NCBI RefSeq assembly: GCF_000422825.1
Contig: NZ_KE383928.1
Location: 1 to 64,000 of the forward strand
DNA length: 64,000 nt
From: Nocardioides insulae DSM 17944
Lineage (GTDB): Bacteria; Actinomycetota; Actinomycetes; Propionibacteriales; Nocardioidaceae
Direction: 5' to 3'
How positions within the stretch are numbered: position 1 is the first letter of the stretch; each line of letters begins with the position of its first letter. The notes beneath the pieces are model-generated. The model made no database searches. It was not told where the DNA came from and saw only the letters and a list, made by a program, of their open reading frames with translations. Shown here in pieces: positions 50,523 to 59,508 of the stretch. Made by a program: the position numbers and the translations under genes.

Positions 50523-51833
50523 TCACTCCGGCCGGTGATCCATGGCGGCACCGTCTTCGTAGAGGGCAGTAGCGTATTCGTCGAATTCAGTGCTGTCGGT
50601 GTCTATGTCGAACCACACGTCCGTGTCCTCGGTGGAGCCGCCGTCCTGATAGCCGCGGGACGCGAACTTCTCCAGCCATGCGTCCATGGACGCAGCAATA
50701 GCCTCGCCCGCATCGTCGTTCAGGTTTTCGTTGGCGAGGGTCTCTTCCGCGAGTTCTTCGGCGTGCTTGCCAAGGGTCTGCTGCACATCTTCGTCCAGCT
50801 CGTGGATCTCGCCACCGGCCTCCTTTGCCTGCTGGATCGCCATGGCGTTGCCTTTGATCACACCGAGGATGTTGGTGGCCTGGGCAGTCATGTTGGCGTC
50901 GAAAAGGATCTGCTGGTAGGCCAGCGGAAGTTCCTTGAAGCTCGACCCCGCCAGGAACGCTCCTGGCGACCGGGAAAAGCTGTAGTCGGTGGTGTAGCCG
51001 ATATGGGGAGCGACCTCTAGGAGCCCCGATTCCGCCGACGTCAGCAGCGGAGCGAGAGTGCAGTCGACCGCGCCGCGCTGCAGGGCCTCGAAGACCTCGC
51101 CGTACTCCATGGACACCGGCGTGCTGCCGAGCTCCTTCACCTGCTCTGCCTGGGCAGCGGAGGCGATGCGCACCTGCCGGCCCTTCAAGTCCTCGGCAGA
51201 CTGCACCGGTTCGTCACACAGGTAGTAGTAGCCGCCGAGGGCCTTGAAGGGGGTGAGCGGCGTCAACCCCATCTCCTCGTACTCGGTCAGGACCGTGTCG
51301 TTGTTCCAGCCCGCCTCATTGCCGACGGCGTTGGCCACCATCTCTCCGATGTAGGGCGAGGAGGGAAGACCTGCCATCACCGTGCCCAGGTCGTTGACGG
51401 CAGGGAACTCCGTGGGCTGGTACACCGGCAGGGTGTCGGCGATGTCCACACGGCCATCCACGAGGGCGTCGTGGATCTCGGCATAGTCGGCAATCGCCTG
51501 GCCCCAGACAAGGTCGAGAGTGATCTTGCCGTTGGATCGTTCCTCGACCAGTTTCTTGAAGGCGATGCCGGCTGGGGCGGCGATCGTGTTCTGCGAGGCG
51601 GCCGTGGGCTGGAAGGTCAACGTGACCGGTTCCAGGTCTTCGACGGCGGCGTCGACCTCGTCTTGCGAGGCGCCGTAGGCGAATCCTTCACCTCCGCCGG
51701 CGTTGTCTCCGCTGCCGGTGTCTCCGCCGCCTGCGCTGCCGGCGCAAGCGGTTAGGGCGAGGGCGGCGATCGAGAGTGCGGCCGGGGCCACCAGTTTCCG
51801 ACGCCAGTCGGTACGTGGATCGTTGCTGTTCAT
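50523..51833 (-). CDS. TRAP transporter substrate-binding lipoprotein (DctP-type)
   Basis: This 436-residue lipoprotein has a signal with lipobox LTAC (residues about 23-26), a Gly/Ser-rich spacer, and a DctP-like ligand fold: FKKLVEERSNGKITLDLVWG, DALVDGRVDIADTLPVYQPT, VRIASAAQAEQVKELGSTPV and YGEVFEALQRGAVDCTLAPL. The membrane subunits DctQ and DctM are not in the window on either side. It may work with a distant TRAP permease or act as a sensor. It is followed (in its direction) by the TetR gene and preceded by the acyl-CoA dehydrogenase. Confidence 0.9.
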   Translation of the reverse strand: MNSNDPRTDWRRKLVAPAALSIAALALTACAGSAGGGDTGSGDNAGGGEGFAYGASQDEVDAAVEDLEPVTLTFQPTAASQNTIAAPAGIAFKKLVEERSNGKITLDLVWGQAIADYAEIHDALVDGRVDIADTLPVYQPTEFPAVNDLGTVMAGLPSSPYIGEMVANAVGNEAGWNNDTVLTEYEEMGLTPLTPFKALGGYYYLCDEPVQSAEDLKGRQVRIASAAQAEQVKELGSTPVSMEYGEVFEALQRGAVDCTLAPLLTSAESGLLEVAPHIGYTTDYSFSRSPGAFLAGSSFKELPLAYQQILFDANMTAQATNILGVIKGNAMAIQQAKEAGGEIHELDEDVQQTLGKHAEELAEETLANENLNDDAGEAIAASMDAWLEKFASRGYQDGGSTEDTDVWFDIDTDSTEFDEYATALYEDGAAMDHRPE

Positions 51834-52072
51834 CTGCGCCTCCCTTGAGGGCAATGCGAATTCGGGGTCCGCTCAGGTGGCCTCGTTGAGGCATGACGTC
51901 CCGCCGGCCTGGCCCGCACTCGCCGGGCGCCACTCGGGTGGAGTTCGGGTTGCGTCGGGCTGCATCTGGGCCGGAGCGTGGGAGTGTCCTTGCGTGGGAT
52001 GTCCCGGGGTCCGGGTCCTCTGGCGCTGTGCTTCGCGGCAGCGCAGGCTGAGGGGTCCTGCGTTCGGGAGGG

Positions 52073-53236
52073 TCAGACCCTGCGGCCCAGGAGTTCGCGG
52101 GCCATGACGATCTTCATGATCTCGGTGGGCCCTTCCATCTGCTTGCACATACGCAGGTGGTTGTAGAAGTCGCTGAAGGGGTAGTCGTCCAGGGCGAGGC
52201 CACGACCACCCAGTACCTGCATGGATCGGTCGACGACTCTCAGCCCGGCGTCGATGCAGTAGCCCTTGACCATGGAGGCTTGAAGGCGGGTCGATGAGTA
52301 GTCGTTGTTGGCGTTGTCCACGAGCCAGGCCGCGTGGAAGGTGTTCCAGCGGATGGATTCGATGTCGTACTGGTTGTCGGTAAGCATCCACTGGATGGCC
52401 TGGTTGTCGCCCAGCCTGCCGCCGAAGACTTCGCGGGTGTTGGCGTAATCGATGGCCAGGTCTTGGCTGCGTTGGGCGGCGCCGAGTGCCCCGCCGCCGA
52501 GGCGGAGGCGGAAGCGGTTGAACTGGTGCTGGGCGATCTTGAAACCCTGACCCTCTTCGCCGAGAAGGTTCTCCCGCGGGACGATCACGTTGTCCAGCTC
52601 GATCTCCTCTTCGGAGCCCCATGAGCGGGAGATGACCGGGATGTCCCGGACCTTCTTGATGCCGGGGTTGTCGTTGTCCACCAGGATGACGCTGATGCCG
52701 CGGTTGCCCTTCTCAGAGTCCGTGACGGCGGCGATCGCGGTGTAGGAGGCGGTGGCATGGCCGGTCCGCCACATTTTGCGGCCGTTGATCACCCAGTGAT
52801 CGTCCTTGAGCACTGCGGTGGTGCGGATGCCGCCCAGGTCGGCACCGGCGCCCGGCTCGGTAAAACACATGGACCAGCCGGTCTTTCCCTCGAGCACCGG
52901 ATAGAGGTACTTCTCCTTGATGTAATCCGAGGCCTCGTACATCACCGGCCACGGCGCAAAGGTAGCGCCGGGCAGGCGCCGGGGCGATTTCGAGGTCTCG
53001 GAGAGGACGATGACATCCTCGGTGGCACCCAGTCCTTGACCGCCGTACTCCTTCGGAACGTTCAATCCGTCGATGCGGTATTCGTGCATCTTGGACTTGA
53101 GGTGGGTGGTGAGTTCTGTCCCGTAGTCCTCGACGGCCAGCGGCCACGACCGGTAGTGGGGCAGAACCTCGATCTCCATGAATTCGCGGGCCCGGGCCTG
53201 GAGGTCCTTCTGGCTGTGCGTCAGTTCAAAGTCCAT
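52073..53236 (-). CDS. Acyl-CoA dehydrogenase
   Basis: This 387-residue FAD enzyme oxidises acyl-CoA to enoyl-CoA. Visible parts are the N-terminal helical domain (LTHSQKDLQARAREFMEIEV), the flavin/substrate signature MCFTEPGAGADLGGIRTTAV, the middle domain KMWRTGHATASYTAIAAVTD, and the C-terminal domain with RLGGGALGAAQRSQDLAIDY and the end LGGRGLALDDYPFSDFYNHL, GPTEIMKIVMARELLGR. It is separated by 3 bp from the MDR reductase gene on the same strand. Substrate class (fatty acid, steroid side-chain or aromatic acid) cannot be set from sequence alone. Confidence 0.93.
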   Translation of the reverse strand: MDFELTHSQKDLQARAREFMEIEVLPHYRSWPLAVEDYGTELTTHLKSKMHEYRIDGLNVPKEYGGQGLGATEDVIVLSETSKSPRRLPGATFAPWPVMYEASDYIKEKYLYPVLEGKTGWSMCFTEPGAGADLGGIRTTAVLKDDHWVINGRKMWRTGHATASYTAIAAVTDSEKGNRGISVILVDNDNPGIKKVRDIPVISRSWGSEEEIELDNVIVPRENLLGEEGQGFKIAQHQFNRFRLRLGGGALGAAQRSQDLAIDYANTREVFGGRLGDNQAIQWMLTDNQYDIESIRWNTFHAAWLVDNANNDYSSTRLQASMVKGYCIDAGLRVVDRSMQVLGGRGLALDDYPFSDFYNHLRMCKQMEGPTEIMKIVMARELLGRRV

Positions 53237-53239
53237 GGT

Positions 53240-54280
53240 TCAGCCTTCTTCTTCGATGGATAGTCGTGCGGTGTTGATGTCGAGGTCCACCGCGATCTTC
53301 CCCAGGACGCTCCTGGATTCGATGTCGGCAATGGCCTCCGGTACGCGGCCGAAAGGCAAGGTCTTGGTGATGCGGGGTGATATCTCGCCGGCCTTCCAGA
53401 GGCGAAATAGTTCCTGGACGTTGGCCCGGTTCTCTTTCGGGTGGCGTTTCGTGAAGGTCCGCCAATCGACGCCGAGGATCTTGCTGCTGCGCAACAGCAC
53501 GGCGTTGAGCGGAATGGCCGGGATCCCGGCCGTGAAGCCCACGACCAGATGCCGCCCGCAGTGTGCCAAGGTCCGCAACGCCGGCTCGGAGTAGCCGCCA
53601 CCCACCGGGTCGACGACGATGTCGACGCCGCCCGGCGCCAGCTTCTTGATCTCGGCGCTCAGCGCCTTTTGCGCTGGTGTGGAGGCCATGTCCCGGGCGT
53701 AGACGAAGCCGGACTCGGCACCTGCCGCAAGAGCGAACTCGAGCTTCTCCCGGCTCGAGGCTCCCGCGATGACCCTGGCACCGGTCGCCCTCGCCAGGTC
53801 GATCGCGGCTGATCCGACCCCTCCGGCGGCTCCCAGGACCAGGACCGTCTCGCCGGGCTTCACTCTGCCGACGTCGAACAGCGCGTGATAGGCGGTGGCA
53901 TAGGTGAAGAGGAACGCCGCAGCCTCCACCATGGGAATCTCCCGAGGTACCAGGGTGAGCCGGCCCGCCTCGACGCAGAAGTACTCCGCCAAGGCTCCCC
54001 ACCCAGAGATGCCGACCACAGCGTCCCCAGGGTTGAGACCGGTGACCCCCGCGCCTACCGCGTCCACCACCCCACTGAACTCTCCCCCAGGCGAAAAGGG
54101 ACGATCCGGCTTGACCTGATAGAGGTCCCTGATGAGGAGGGCGTCGGGGAAGTTGATCCCGACAGCAGCCACCCTCACTCGGACCTGGTTCTCCCGAGGT
54201 TCTGGCCACTCGACGTCGTCCAGGCTCAGCGTCTCCGGGCCTCCCGGGAGGTGACTGAGCCACGACTGCATGCTTGTCAT
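53240..54280 (-). CDS. MDR-family NADPH:quinone oxidoreductase
   Basis: This 346-residue reductase has a GroES-like domain (PEPRENQVRVRVAAVGINFP, VKPDRPFSPGGEFSGVVDAV) and a Rossmann fold with VLVLGAAGGVGSAAIDLARA, followed by EIKKLAPGGVDIVVDPVGGG. Structural zinc cysteines are absent. In fatty or steroid acid clusters such proteins reduce enoyl thioesters or quinones. It starts at 54280 or at an ATG three codons on. It lies between the acyl-CoA dehydrogenase and the AMP ligase, all on the minus strand. Confidence 0.9.
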   Translation of the reverse strand: MTSMQSWLSHLPGGPETLSLDDVEWPEPRENQVRVRVAAVGINFPDALLIRDLYQVKPDRPFSPGGEFSGVVDAVGAGVTGLNPGDAVVGISGWGALAEYFCVEAGRLTLVPREIPMVEAAAFLFTYATAYHALFDVGRVKPGETVLVLGAAGGVGSAAIDLARATGARVIAGASSREKLEFALAAGAESGFVYARDMASTPAQKALSAEIKKLAPGGVDIVVDPVGGGYSEPALRTLAHCGRHLVVGFTAGIPAIPLNAVLLRSSKILGVDWRTFTKRHPKENRANVQELFRLWKAGEISPRITKTLPFGRVPEAIADIESRSVLGKIAVDLDINTARLSIEEEG

Positions 54281-54311
54281 TTCTTGTGTCCCATCAGATG
54301 TCGGGGCGCGG

Positions 54312-55796
54312 TCACGAGACCGTGGAGGGCGCGGCCAGCCGGGCCTCGCGCAGTCGGCGTCTGTTGATCTTGCCGGCGGCATCCCGGATGGGTTCATCGG
54401 CAAATTCCCAGGACCGGGGTCGCTTGTACGCCGAAACTTTCCGGAGGAAGTGCTCCAGAAGTTCCTCTTCCGTGACCGGTTGGGCCACGTGGACGATTAC
54501 GTGGGGTGCCTGCCCCAGGTCGTCGTGCGGGAGGCCGATGACGGCCACGTCGACCACGGCAGGGTGGTCGCTGAGCGCGCTCTCCAGCTCAGCCGGGTAC
54601 ACGTTGGACCCGCCGACAAGGATCATGTCCGTCTCCCGGTCGGCGATGTAGAGGTATGCGTCCTCATCGACCCGCCCGATATCCCCGAGGGTCCTCCATC
54701 CCCCCTCGCCCGGCTCGTCCTGCGCGCCGAGATACTGAAAGCTCGCGCTCCCTCCGGGTGATCCGTTGTTGACCCAGATCAGGCCGGTCTCGCCGACCGG
54801 CAGCGGCTTGCCCTCGCGGGAGCGGATCTGCAGCTCGCCCCGGCTCAGCCGGCCGACGGTTCCCGGGTGGTCCAGCCATTCGGACCCGCTCACGGAGAAC
54901 ATGGCCACTGCCTCCGTGCTGGTGTAGATCTCCGCGATCGTCTCCGGGCCGAGCCAGTCGATCCAGGCCCGCTTGACCCATTCGGGGCAGGGAGCACCCA
55001 TGTGCACCACTCGCCTCAGCGAACTGAGGTCATAACGCTCGCGGGTCTCCGTAGGCAGCTTCGAGATCCTGCTCATCATCGTGGGCACCATGTACAACCA
55101 GGTGCCCTTCTCCTGCTCGACCGCGGCCAGGACGTTTTTCGGATCGAACCGTCCGGTCAGGACGACCCGGCCACCCTGCAGGATCGTCTGGACGGCCGCG
55201 ATGAACGGCCCGTTGTGGCTCAGCGGAGCGGTGACCACGGTGGTCTCGCTCTCACCGATCCCCATTGGCCCGTTCTTGAAGTTCTGACTGGACAGCAACG
55301 CCGGCGTCGGAGTCACGATCACCTTCGGACGGCCAGTGCTGCCCCCGGACCCGATCGCCTTCCACGATGGGGACACCACGCTCGGGGCGAGATCGACGTC
55401 CTCTGCATCGGAAATGTCGAGGTCCGCCGGTAGGTAGGTGCGTCCCTCGACAGCTTCCAGTTCGCGGCCGATCACCACCACCGGCGCCGCGGCTTCCAGC
55501 ATCAGCGTCAACTCCGCATCAGACAGCTTGTCGCTCACGGGTAGCGGCACTGCCCCGACCTTCCAAGCACCTACGAGAACACTGAAGAACTCCAGGTCAT
55601 TGGGCAGGGCGAAGGCGATGACGTCGCCCACCGTGACGCCTCGCCGGATGAACTCTCCGGCCCACCCGTTCGAACCCGACTCAAGGTCGCCGCGGCTCAA
55701 GTGGCCCCGCTCCGCCGTCACGGCAATCGCATCCGGCGAGTTCGCCGCCAGTTCACTCAGTCGCATCACAAGCGACTCACCGGTCAATGTCTGCAC
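54312..55796 (-). CDS. AMP-dependent acyl-CoA synthetase/ligase
   Basis: This 494-residue ligase makes acyl-CoA from acid, ATP and CoA. The P-loop-like motif is IGSGGSTGRPKV, the A5 region is EIYTSTEAVAMFSVSGSE, the hinge block is LGDIGRVDEDAYLYIADRET followed by DMILVGGSNVYP, and the catalytic lysine lies in DAAGKINRRRLR. It lies 31 bp upstream of the MDR gene on the same strand and heads a ligase-reductase-dehydrogenase row. Divergent from the crotonase gene across the 26-bp palindrome. Confidence 0.93.
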   Translation of the reverse strand: MQTLTGESLVMRLSELAANSPDAIAVTAERGHLSRGDLESGSNGWAGEFIRRGVTVGDVIAFALPNDLEFFSVLVGAWKVGAVPLPVSDKLSDAELTLMLEAAAPVVVIGRELEAVEGRTYLPADLDISDAEDVDLAPSVVSPSWKAIGSGGSTGRPKVIVTPTPALLSSQNFKNGPMGIGESETTVVTAPLSHNGPFIAAVQTILQGGRVVLTGRFDPKNVLAAVEQEKGTWLYMVPTMMSRISKLPTETRERYDLSSLRRVVHMGAPCPEWVKRAWIDWLGPETIAEIYTSTEAVAMFSVSGSEWLDHPGTVGRLSRGELQIRSREGKPLPVGETGLIWVNNGSPGGSASFQYLGAQDEPGEGGWRTLGDIGRVDEDAYLYIADRETDMILVGGSNVYPAELESALSDHPAVVDVAVIGLPHDDLGQAPHVIVHVAQPVTEEELLEHFLRKVSAYKRPRSWEFADEPIRDAAGKINRRRLREARLAAPSTVS

Positions 55797-55900
55797 ACCA
55801 TGCTCCCCTCACAGCCAAGGGCTCTCGTCAGTGGTTCCAGTTCGCCGTCGGCCGGGCGGCTTCAGTCACGACCCGGATCCACGTGACGGCGATCACGCCG

Positions 55901-55926
55901 GATAGTTGCACGATCGTGCGACTATC
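55901..55926. promoter_or_regulatory. 26-bp near-perfect palindrome, candidate TetR operator
   Basis: The halves GATAGTTGCACGA and TCGTGCGACTATC are reverse complements at 12 of 13 positions. The site lies 104 bp before the AMP ligase and 84 bp before the crotonase in the divergent intergenic region. Its length and symmetry fit a TetR dimer (or pair of dimers), so the regulator at 49734-50348 is the first candidate. Confidence 0.75.
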
Positions 55927-56010
55927 GTCAATAGTGGGTCCCACCAGCGCCCCCGGCGGGATGGCGGCGACACCGAAGCACGAATTCTTCAACGAGAGGA
56001 ATGCCCAGCA

Positions 56011-56814
56011 ATGAGCACCCAGGAAGCGCGTTCGGAATTGTCGGCAGACATTATGGTCGAGCAGACAGAGTCGGTCGTGACCATCACTCTGAATCGCCCG
56101 CGGAGCCTCAATTCTGTCGATAGTGAAATGATGACGAAGCTCGCCACTGTGTTGCTCGAAGCCGGAGCTGACGACCGCTGCGGCGCCCTCGTCCTGGCCG
56201 GCAACGGTCGTTCCTTCTGCTCGGGGAAGGACATGGGGTCCTCCGCCCCCAGCAGGACCATGGAGGAGAAGATGATGGTCAATCGCACCATGGCCCAGGT
56301 CATCCGCGCGCTCAGGGAAATTCCCCAACCGGTCGTGGCCGCAATCCAGGGACACGCCGTCGGCGCTGGCTTCGCCCTGGCGGTGGCAAGCGACCTACGC
56401 ATCGTGTCTCCAGACGCCCGCTTCATGGCCCCGTTCGTCCGCATCGGGATGACCCCCGGGGACATGGGGTTGTCCTACTTCCTGCCCAGGATCATCGGGG
56501 CCGGCCGGGCCACCGAGCTGTTCTACCGGTGCGGAACGATCACAGCGGACGAGGCCGTCTCCTGGGGCCTGGCCGCGGAGGTCTCCGCGGATCCCCGGGC
56601 ACGGGCCCTTCAGGTGGCCAGAGAGCTCGCCGCCATGCCCCGCGAGTCAATCCTCCAAACCAAAGAGATCCTCAACGCCTCCGCCAGCGCGTCGAACTAC
56701 CGGGACCATCTCCAGCTCGAACTCAGGTCCCAGGCGATCGGCGGCGAGACTGCATCACATCGCAACGCCATGGAGCAGTTTCGGTCCAGAAAGCCTGCCG
56801 ACCCTACTGCCTAA
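56011..56814 (+). CDS. Crotonase-fold enzyme (enoyl-CoA hydratase/isomerase family)
   Basis: This 267-residue protein has the crotonase core: VTITLNRPRSLNSVDSEMMT, LVLAGNGRSFCSGKDMG (first oxyanion strand), PVVAAIQGHAVGAGFALAVA (second oxyanion glycine), and RIGMTPGDMGLSYFLPRIIG. The two glutamates used by canonical enoyl-CoA hydratase (in GGGCELA and PEI positions) are replaced by Ala (GAGFALA) and Phe (APFVRIG). It is therefore unlikely to hydrate by the usual mechanism and may be an isomerase, ring-opening or thioesterase-type member. The ATG at 56011 has GAGAGGA about 12 nt upstream. Confidence 0.88.
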   Translation: MSTQEARSELSADIMVEQTESVVTITLNRPRSLNSVDSEMMTKLATVLLEAGADDRCGALVLAGNGRSFCSGKDMGSSAPSRTMEEKMMVNRTMAQVIRALREIPQPVVAAIQGHAVGAGFALAVASDLRIVSPDARFMAPFVRIGMTPGDMGLSYFLPRIIGAGRATELFYRCGTITADEAVSWGLAAEVSADPRARALQVARELAAMPRESILQTKEILNASASASNYRDHLQLELRSQAIGGETASHRNAMEQFRSRKPADPTA

Positions 56815-57065
56815 CGGGTCCCTCAGTTCACCCCGACTCCCCAAACCGCCACCGGCGCCGGATGACCGGTCGGGGAGACCCGCACTCGGCGTCCCGGTTA
56901 GCTACACGGCTGTGGCGCGCTCCGCGAGCCCATCGGCAACCGGGATTGTCGACCTACGTCATAGCGCCGCCCATGTCGCGCCCGCGGACGCTCGCTCGTG
57001 CCGCTGGAAGTCGACCACGCACACCCGATTTCGCCGCGGGCGCGCCGTGTGCCGAGAGGCGATGA

Positions 57066-57647
57066 CTACGCGATCATGCGGATTCCGTCGACGACGAGGA
57101 GGATGCCGAAGAGCACGAACAAGGCGGCGGCGCCCCACTTGGTGATGTGCTCGGGCAGTCGCTTGCCCAGGACCGCCCCGACGCCGATGGGGAGGGCACC
57201 GGCGGCGACCATGCCCAGGGTGGAACCGATCCAGGTACCGAGCCAGCCCTCCTGGGTGGCGAGGGTGATGGTGGCAAGCATGGTCTTGTCGCCGAGTTCG
57301 GCGAGGAAGAACGCGATGCCGACGGCCAGGATCGCGGCGCCCTGGCTGGTGCGTGCCTTATTGGCCTCGTCTTCGGTGAGCTCGTCACCGCGCAGGGTCC
57401 AGGCCGCGAAGCCGAGGAACGCGAGGCCTGCGACGATGGAGATCCATTGCTGGTGGTCGGCGAAGGCGTCTCCGATGAAGTAGCCGATCCCGACTGAGGC
57501 CAGGTGCACCAGGGCGGCGGCCGCAGTGATACCGATCAGGACGTCGCGGGCTCGGTAGCGGGCGGCGAAGGTCATCGCCATCAGTTGGCTCTTGTCGCCT
57601 AGCTCGGCCACGAAGATCACGGCTGTGCTCAACAGGAAGGCGTACAC
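57066..57647 (-). CDS. GDT1/TMEM165-family cation transporter
   Basis: This 193-residue membrane protein has six helices in two inverted halves, each starting with the family motif E-x-G-D-K-[ST]: VAELGDKSQLMAM (residues 14-26) and LAELGDKTMLATI (116-128). These acidic motifs bind divalent cations; relatives export or exchange manganese or calcium. I start at GTG 57647. A long leader with a 9-bp inverted repeat precedes it. The protein stands alone as a transcription unit. Confidence 0.92.
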   Translation of the reverse strand: MYAFLLSTAVIFVAELGDKSQLMAMTFAARYRARDVLIGITAAAALVHLASVGIGYFIGDAFADHQQWISIVAGLAFLGFAAWTLRGDELTEDEANKARTSQGAAILAVGIAFFLAELGDKTMLATITLATQEGWLGTWIGSTLGMVAAGALPIGVGAVLGKRLPEHITKWGAAALFVLFGILLVVDGIRMIA

Positions 57648-57705
57648 GGGGATCGTTTCCTCTCGGCGCTGGCCGGAGGAGTGCTGCCCATGTCGGGGAG
57701 GCCCC

Positions 57706-57748
57706 TTCGACCAGGCGCGATGACATAGGTGTCTACGGACTGGTCGAA
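57706..57748 (-). promoter_or_regulatory. Inverted repeat in the GDT1 leader
   Basis: TTCGACCAG and CTGGTCGAA are perfect 9-bp inverted repeats with a 25-bp spacer, 58 bp before the GDT1 start. It could fold as an RNA hairpin or bind a metalloregulator. GDT1-family genes often follow a manganese (yybP-ykoY) riboswitch, but I could not match that aptamer here. Confidence 0.4.
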
Positions 57749-58176
57749 AGTCTCGTCCGCCATCGAGGTGCTGGCCGGTCGTGCCGGGCCCGTGGGCCAG
57801 TGTGTCGACGCGACTGTTGGGGACTACTCCCTTTCGCACCGAGGGGTACGACGAGTCCTCGTCATCTACATGATCTGGCCGGCGTGACCCGATGCGGCAT
57901 CGCCGGTGCGCGGACGTCGGGTGCCACCTGTCCTCTGTCACGACGTGTTTCTCAATGCGGTAACTGGTACGTCGTCCAGCCCGACGCTGCCTCAGCTCCG
58001 GCAGGGAGCCTGAGCTGCACCGGCCTCATCCGTATTTCGGGACGATCGAAGCAGTCCGAACCAAGCAGATTGCCACTTGCCCCGCCCCCACCAGGGGGAA
58101 CCCGAACGTGCTGCCTTCCGCCGTCTGCACAGGCCGCGCGCCCGTATCGACGAGTTGGGCCGCTGGCCGGCGTAGG
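57749..58176. other. Intergenic, no recognisable gene
   Basis: Between the GDT1 leader and the TetR remnant, open frames on both strands show no motif and no ribosome site. Composition is somewhat lower in GC than the neighbouring genes. Confidence 0.4.
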
Positions 58177-58785
58177 TCAGATGACCGTTCGCGCCAAGAG
58201 CCCCCAGATCACCAGCGACAGCGATGCTGAGAGCCACTGTTCGCACGACTGGTGTTGCGCGGCGAGTTCGGGATGCGACTCGTAGGCGGCGCGGACCGAG
58301 TCCGACGGCTCGGCTTGCGGCTACACGGCGCTGGTCATCAGAAGGGCGTGACTGATGACGACGTAGGCGTCTTCGGCGCTCAGCTCCGGAAGGTCGTCGC
58401 GCACCAGCGCCTGAAGCCGCCCCGCCGTCCTTCCCACTGCTTGCTTGTGCTCGACGACGAGCTCGGTCGAGACATTTCGCTCGAGAACAGACGCTTGCGA
58501 GCTGATCAAGTCGCACAGCACCGGCCGCGCGGCGAGCGACGTGGAGAGCCACGATGCGACCGCGTCCGCACGCTCGAATGCCGAACCCGTCGCCGTCAGG
58601 TGAGCCTCAGAGAGCTGATCGACCCACGAGTCGAGCTCCTTGTTCAGAAGGTGGATGAGGACGGCTTCTCGTGTCTCGAAGTAGCGGAGCACGTTCGACT
58701 TGGCCAGGCCCACGCGGCGAGCGAGCTCGTTCAGGCTGATCTGGGCATCCGGCATCTCGGTGAGCATCGCGCTGGCGACCTCGAG
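58177..58785 (-). pseudogene. TetR family regulator: N-terminus deleted and internal stop
   Basis: From 58785 leftward the frame gives [40 protein letters not shown] (the TetR helix-turn-helix) and [20 protein letters not shown], up to LMTSAV and a TAG at 58321-58323. The same frame goes on with [20 protein letters not shown] and SLSLVIWGLLARTVI to a TGA at 58177, typical of the family end, where AV-W-P is usual; so TGG has become TAG. The first 15-20 residues and the start codon are gone, replaced by SDR sequence of the opposite strand. Confidence 0.8.
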
Positions 58786-59508
58786 GTCCGCCACCTCGAC
58801 CTCGCCGACCTCGCCTCCGTCCAGGTCTTCGCGGGTCAGCTGATCGCCGACGGTCGTCCGCTCGACCTGCTGCTCAACAACGCCGGCGTGATGATGCCGC
58901 CGGTTCGCCACGAGACCAAGGACGGGTTCGAGCTTCAGATCGGCAGCAACTTCCTCGGCCCCTTCGCCCTGACCGTCCGGCTGCTGTCGCTCCTGCTCAC
59001 GGCTGAGGCGCCCCGTGTGGTCACCATGTCCAGCGGGCAGGCAGCGCGGGGCACGATCCGCTTCGACGACCTCAACTGGGCCAGCGGCTACAAGGCCATC
59101 CCGGCGTACGCGCAGTCCAAGCTCGCCGACCTCATGATGAGCCAGCACCTCGCCGAGCTCGCTAGCCAGAACGGGTGGAACCTGCTCTCGACCGCGGCAC
59201 ACCCCGGCAGTTCGCGCACCAACATCAGCTCCTCCGGTCCGACGATGGGCGGACGCCCTCCGGTGCTGCTGACTGTCCTGGGCCGCGTCCTTCCCTCGTC
59301 GACGCCGGCCGATGGCGCCCGACCGATGGTCCTCGCCGCCACCGACCCGGAAGCGGAGCAGGGCAGCTACTACGGCCCGAAGTACGGCCTGGTCGGACGC
59401 CCCGTAGCCGTCACCCTTCCGAAGACCGCGACCGACAAGCAGGCAGCCGCCCGCCTGTGGACGCTGGCTGAAGAACTCACCGGCGTCACCACTCCGACGC
59501 CGAACTGA
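58783..59508 (+). pseudogene. Short-chain dehydrogenase, N-terminal cofactor motif deleted
   Basis: The frame begins inside an [23 protein letters not shown] is the usual post-Rossmann segment, then [32 protein letters not shown], and the catalytic Y-x-x-x-K in AYAQSKLAD. It continues intact to the C-terminus. The first 50-60 residues, with the TGxxxGxG cofactor motif and the start codon, are missing. The break coincides with the missing N-terminus of the divergent TetR gene, so one deletion removed both gene starts and the promoter region between them. Confidence 0.82.

Noticed and set aside
57660..57850. Possible yybP-ykoY manganese riboswitch before the GDT1 gene.
   Set aside because: The family context fits, but I could not match the conserved loop sequences of the aptamer with confidence; only an inverted repeat is reported.
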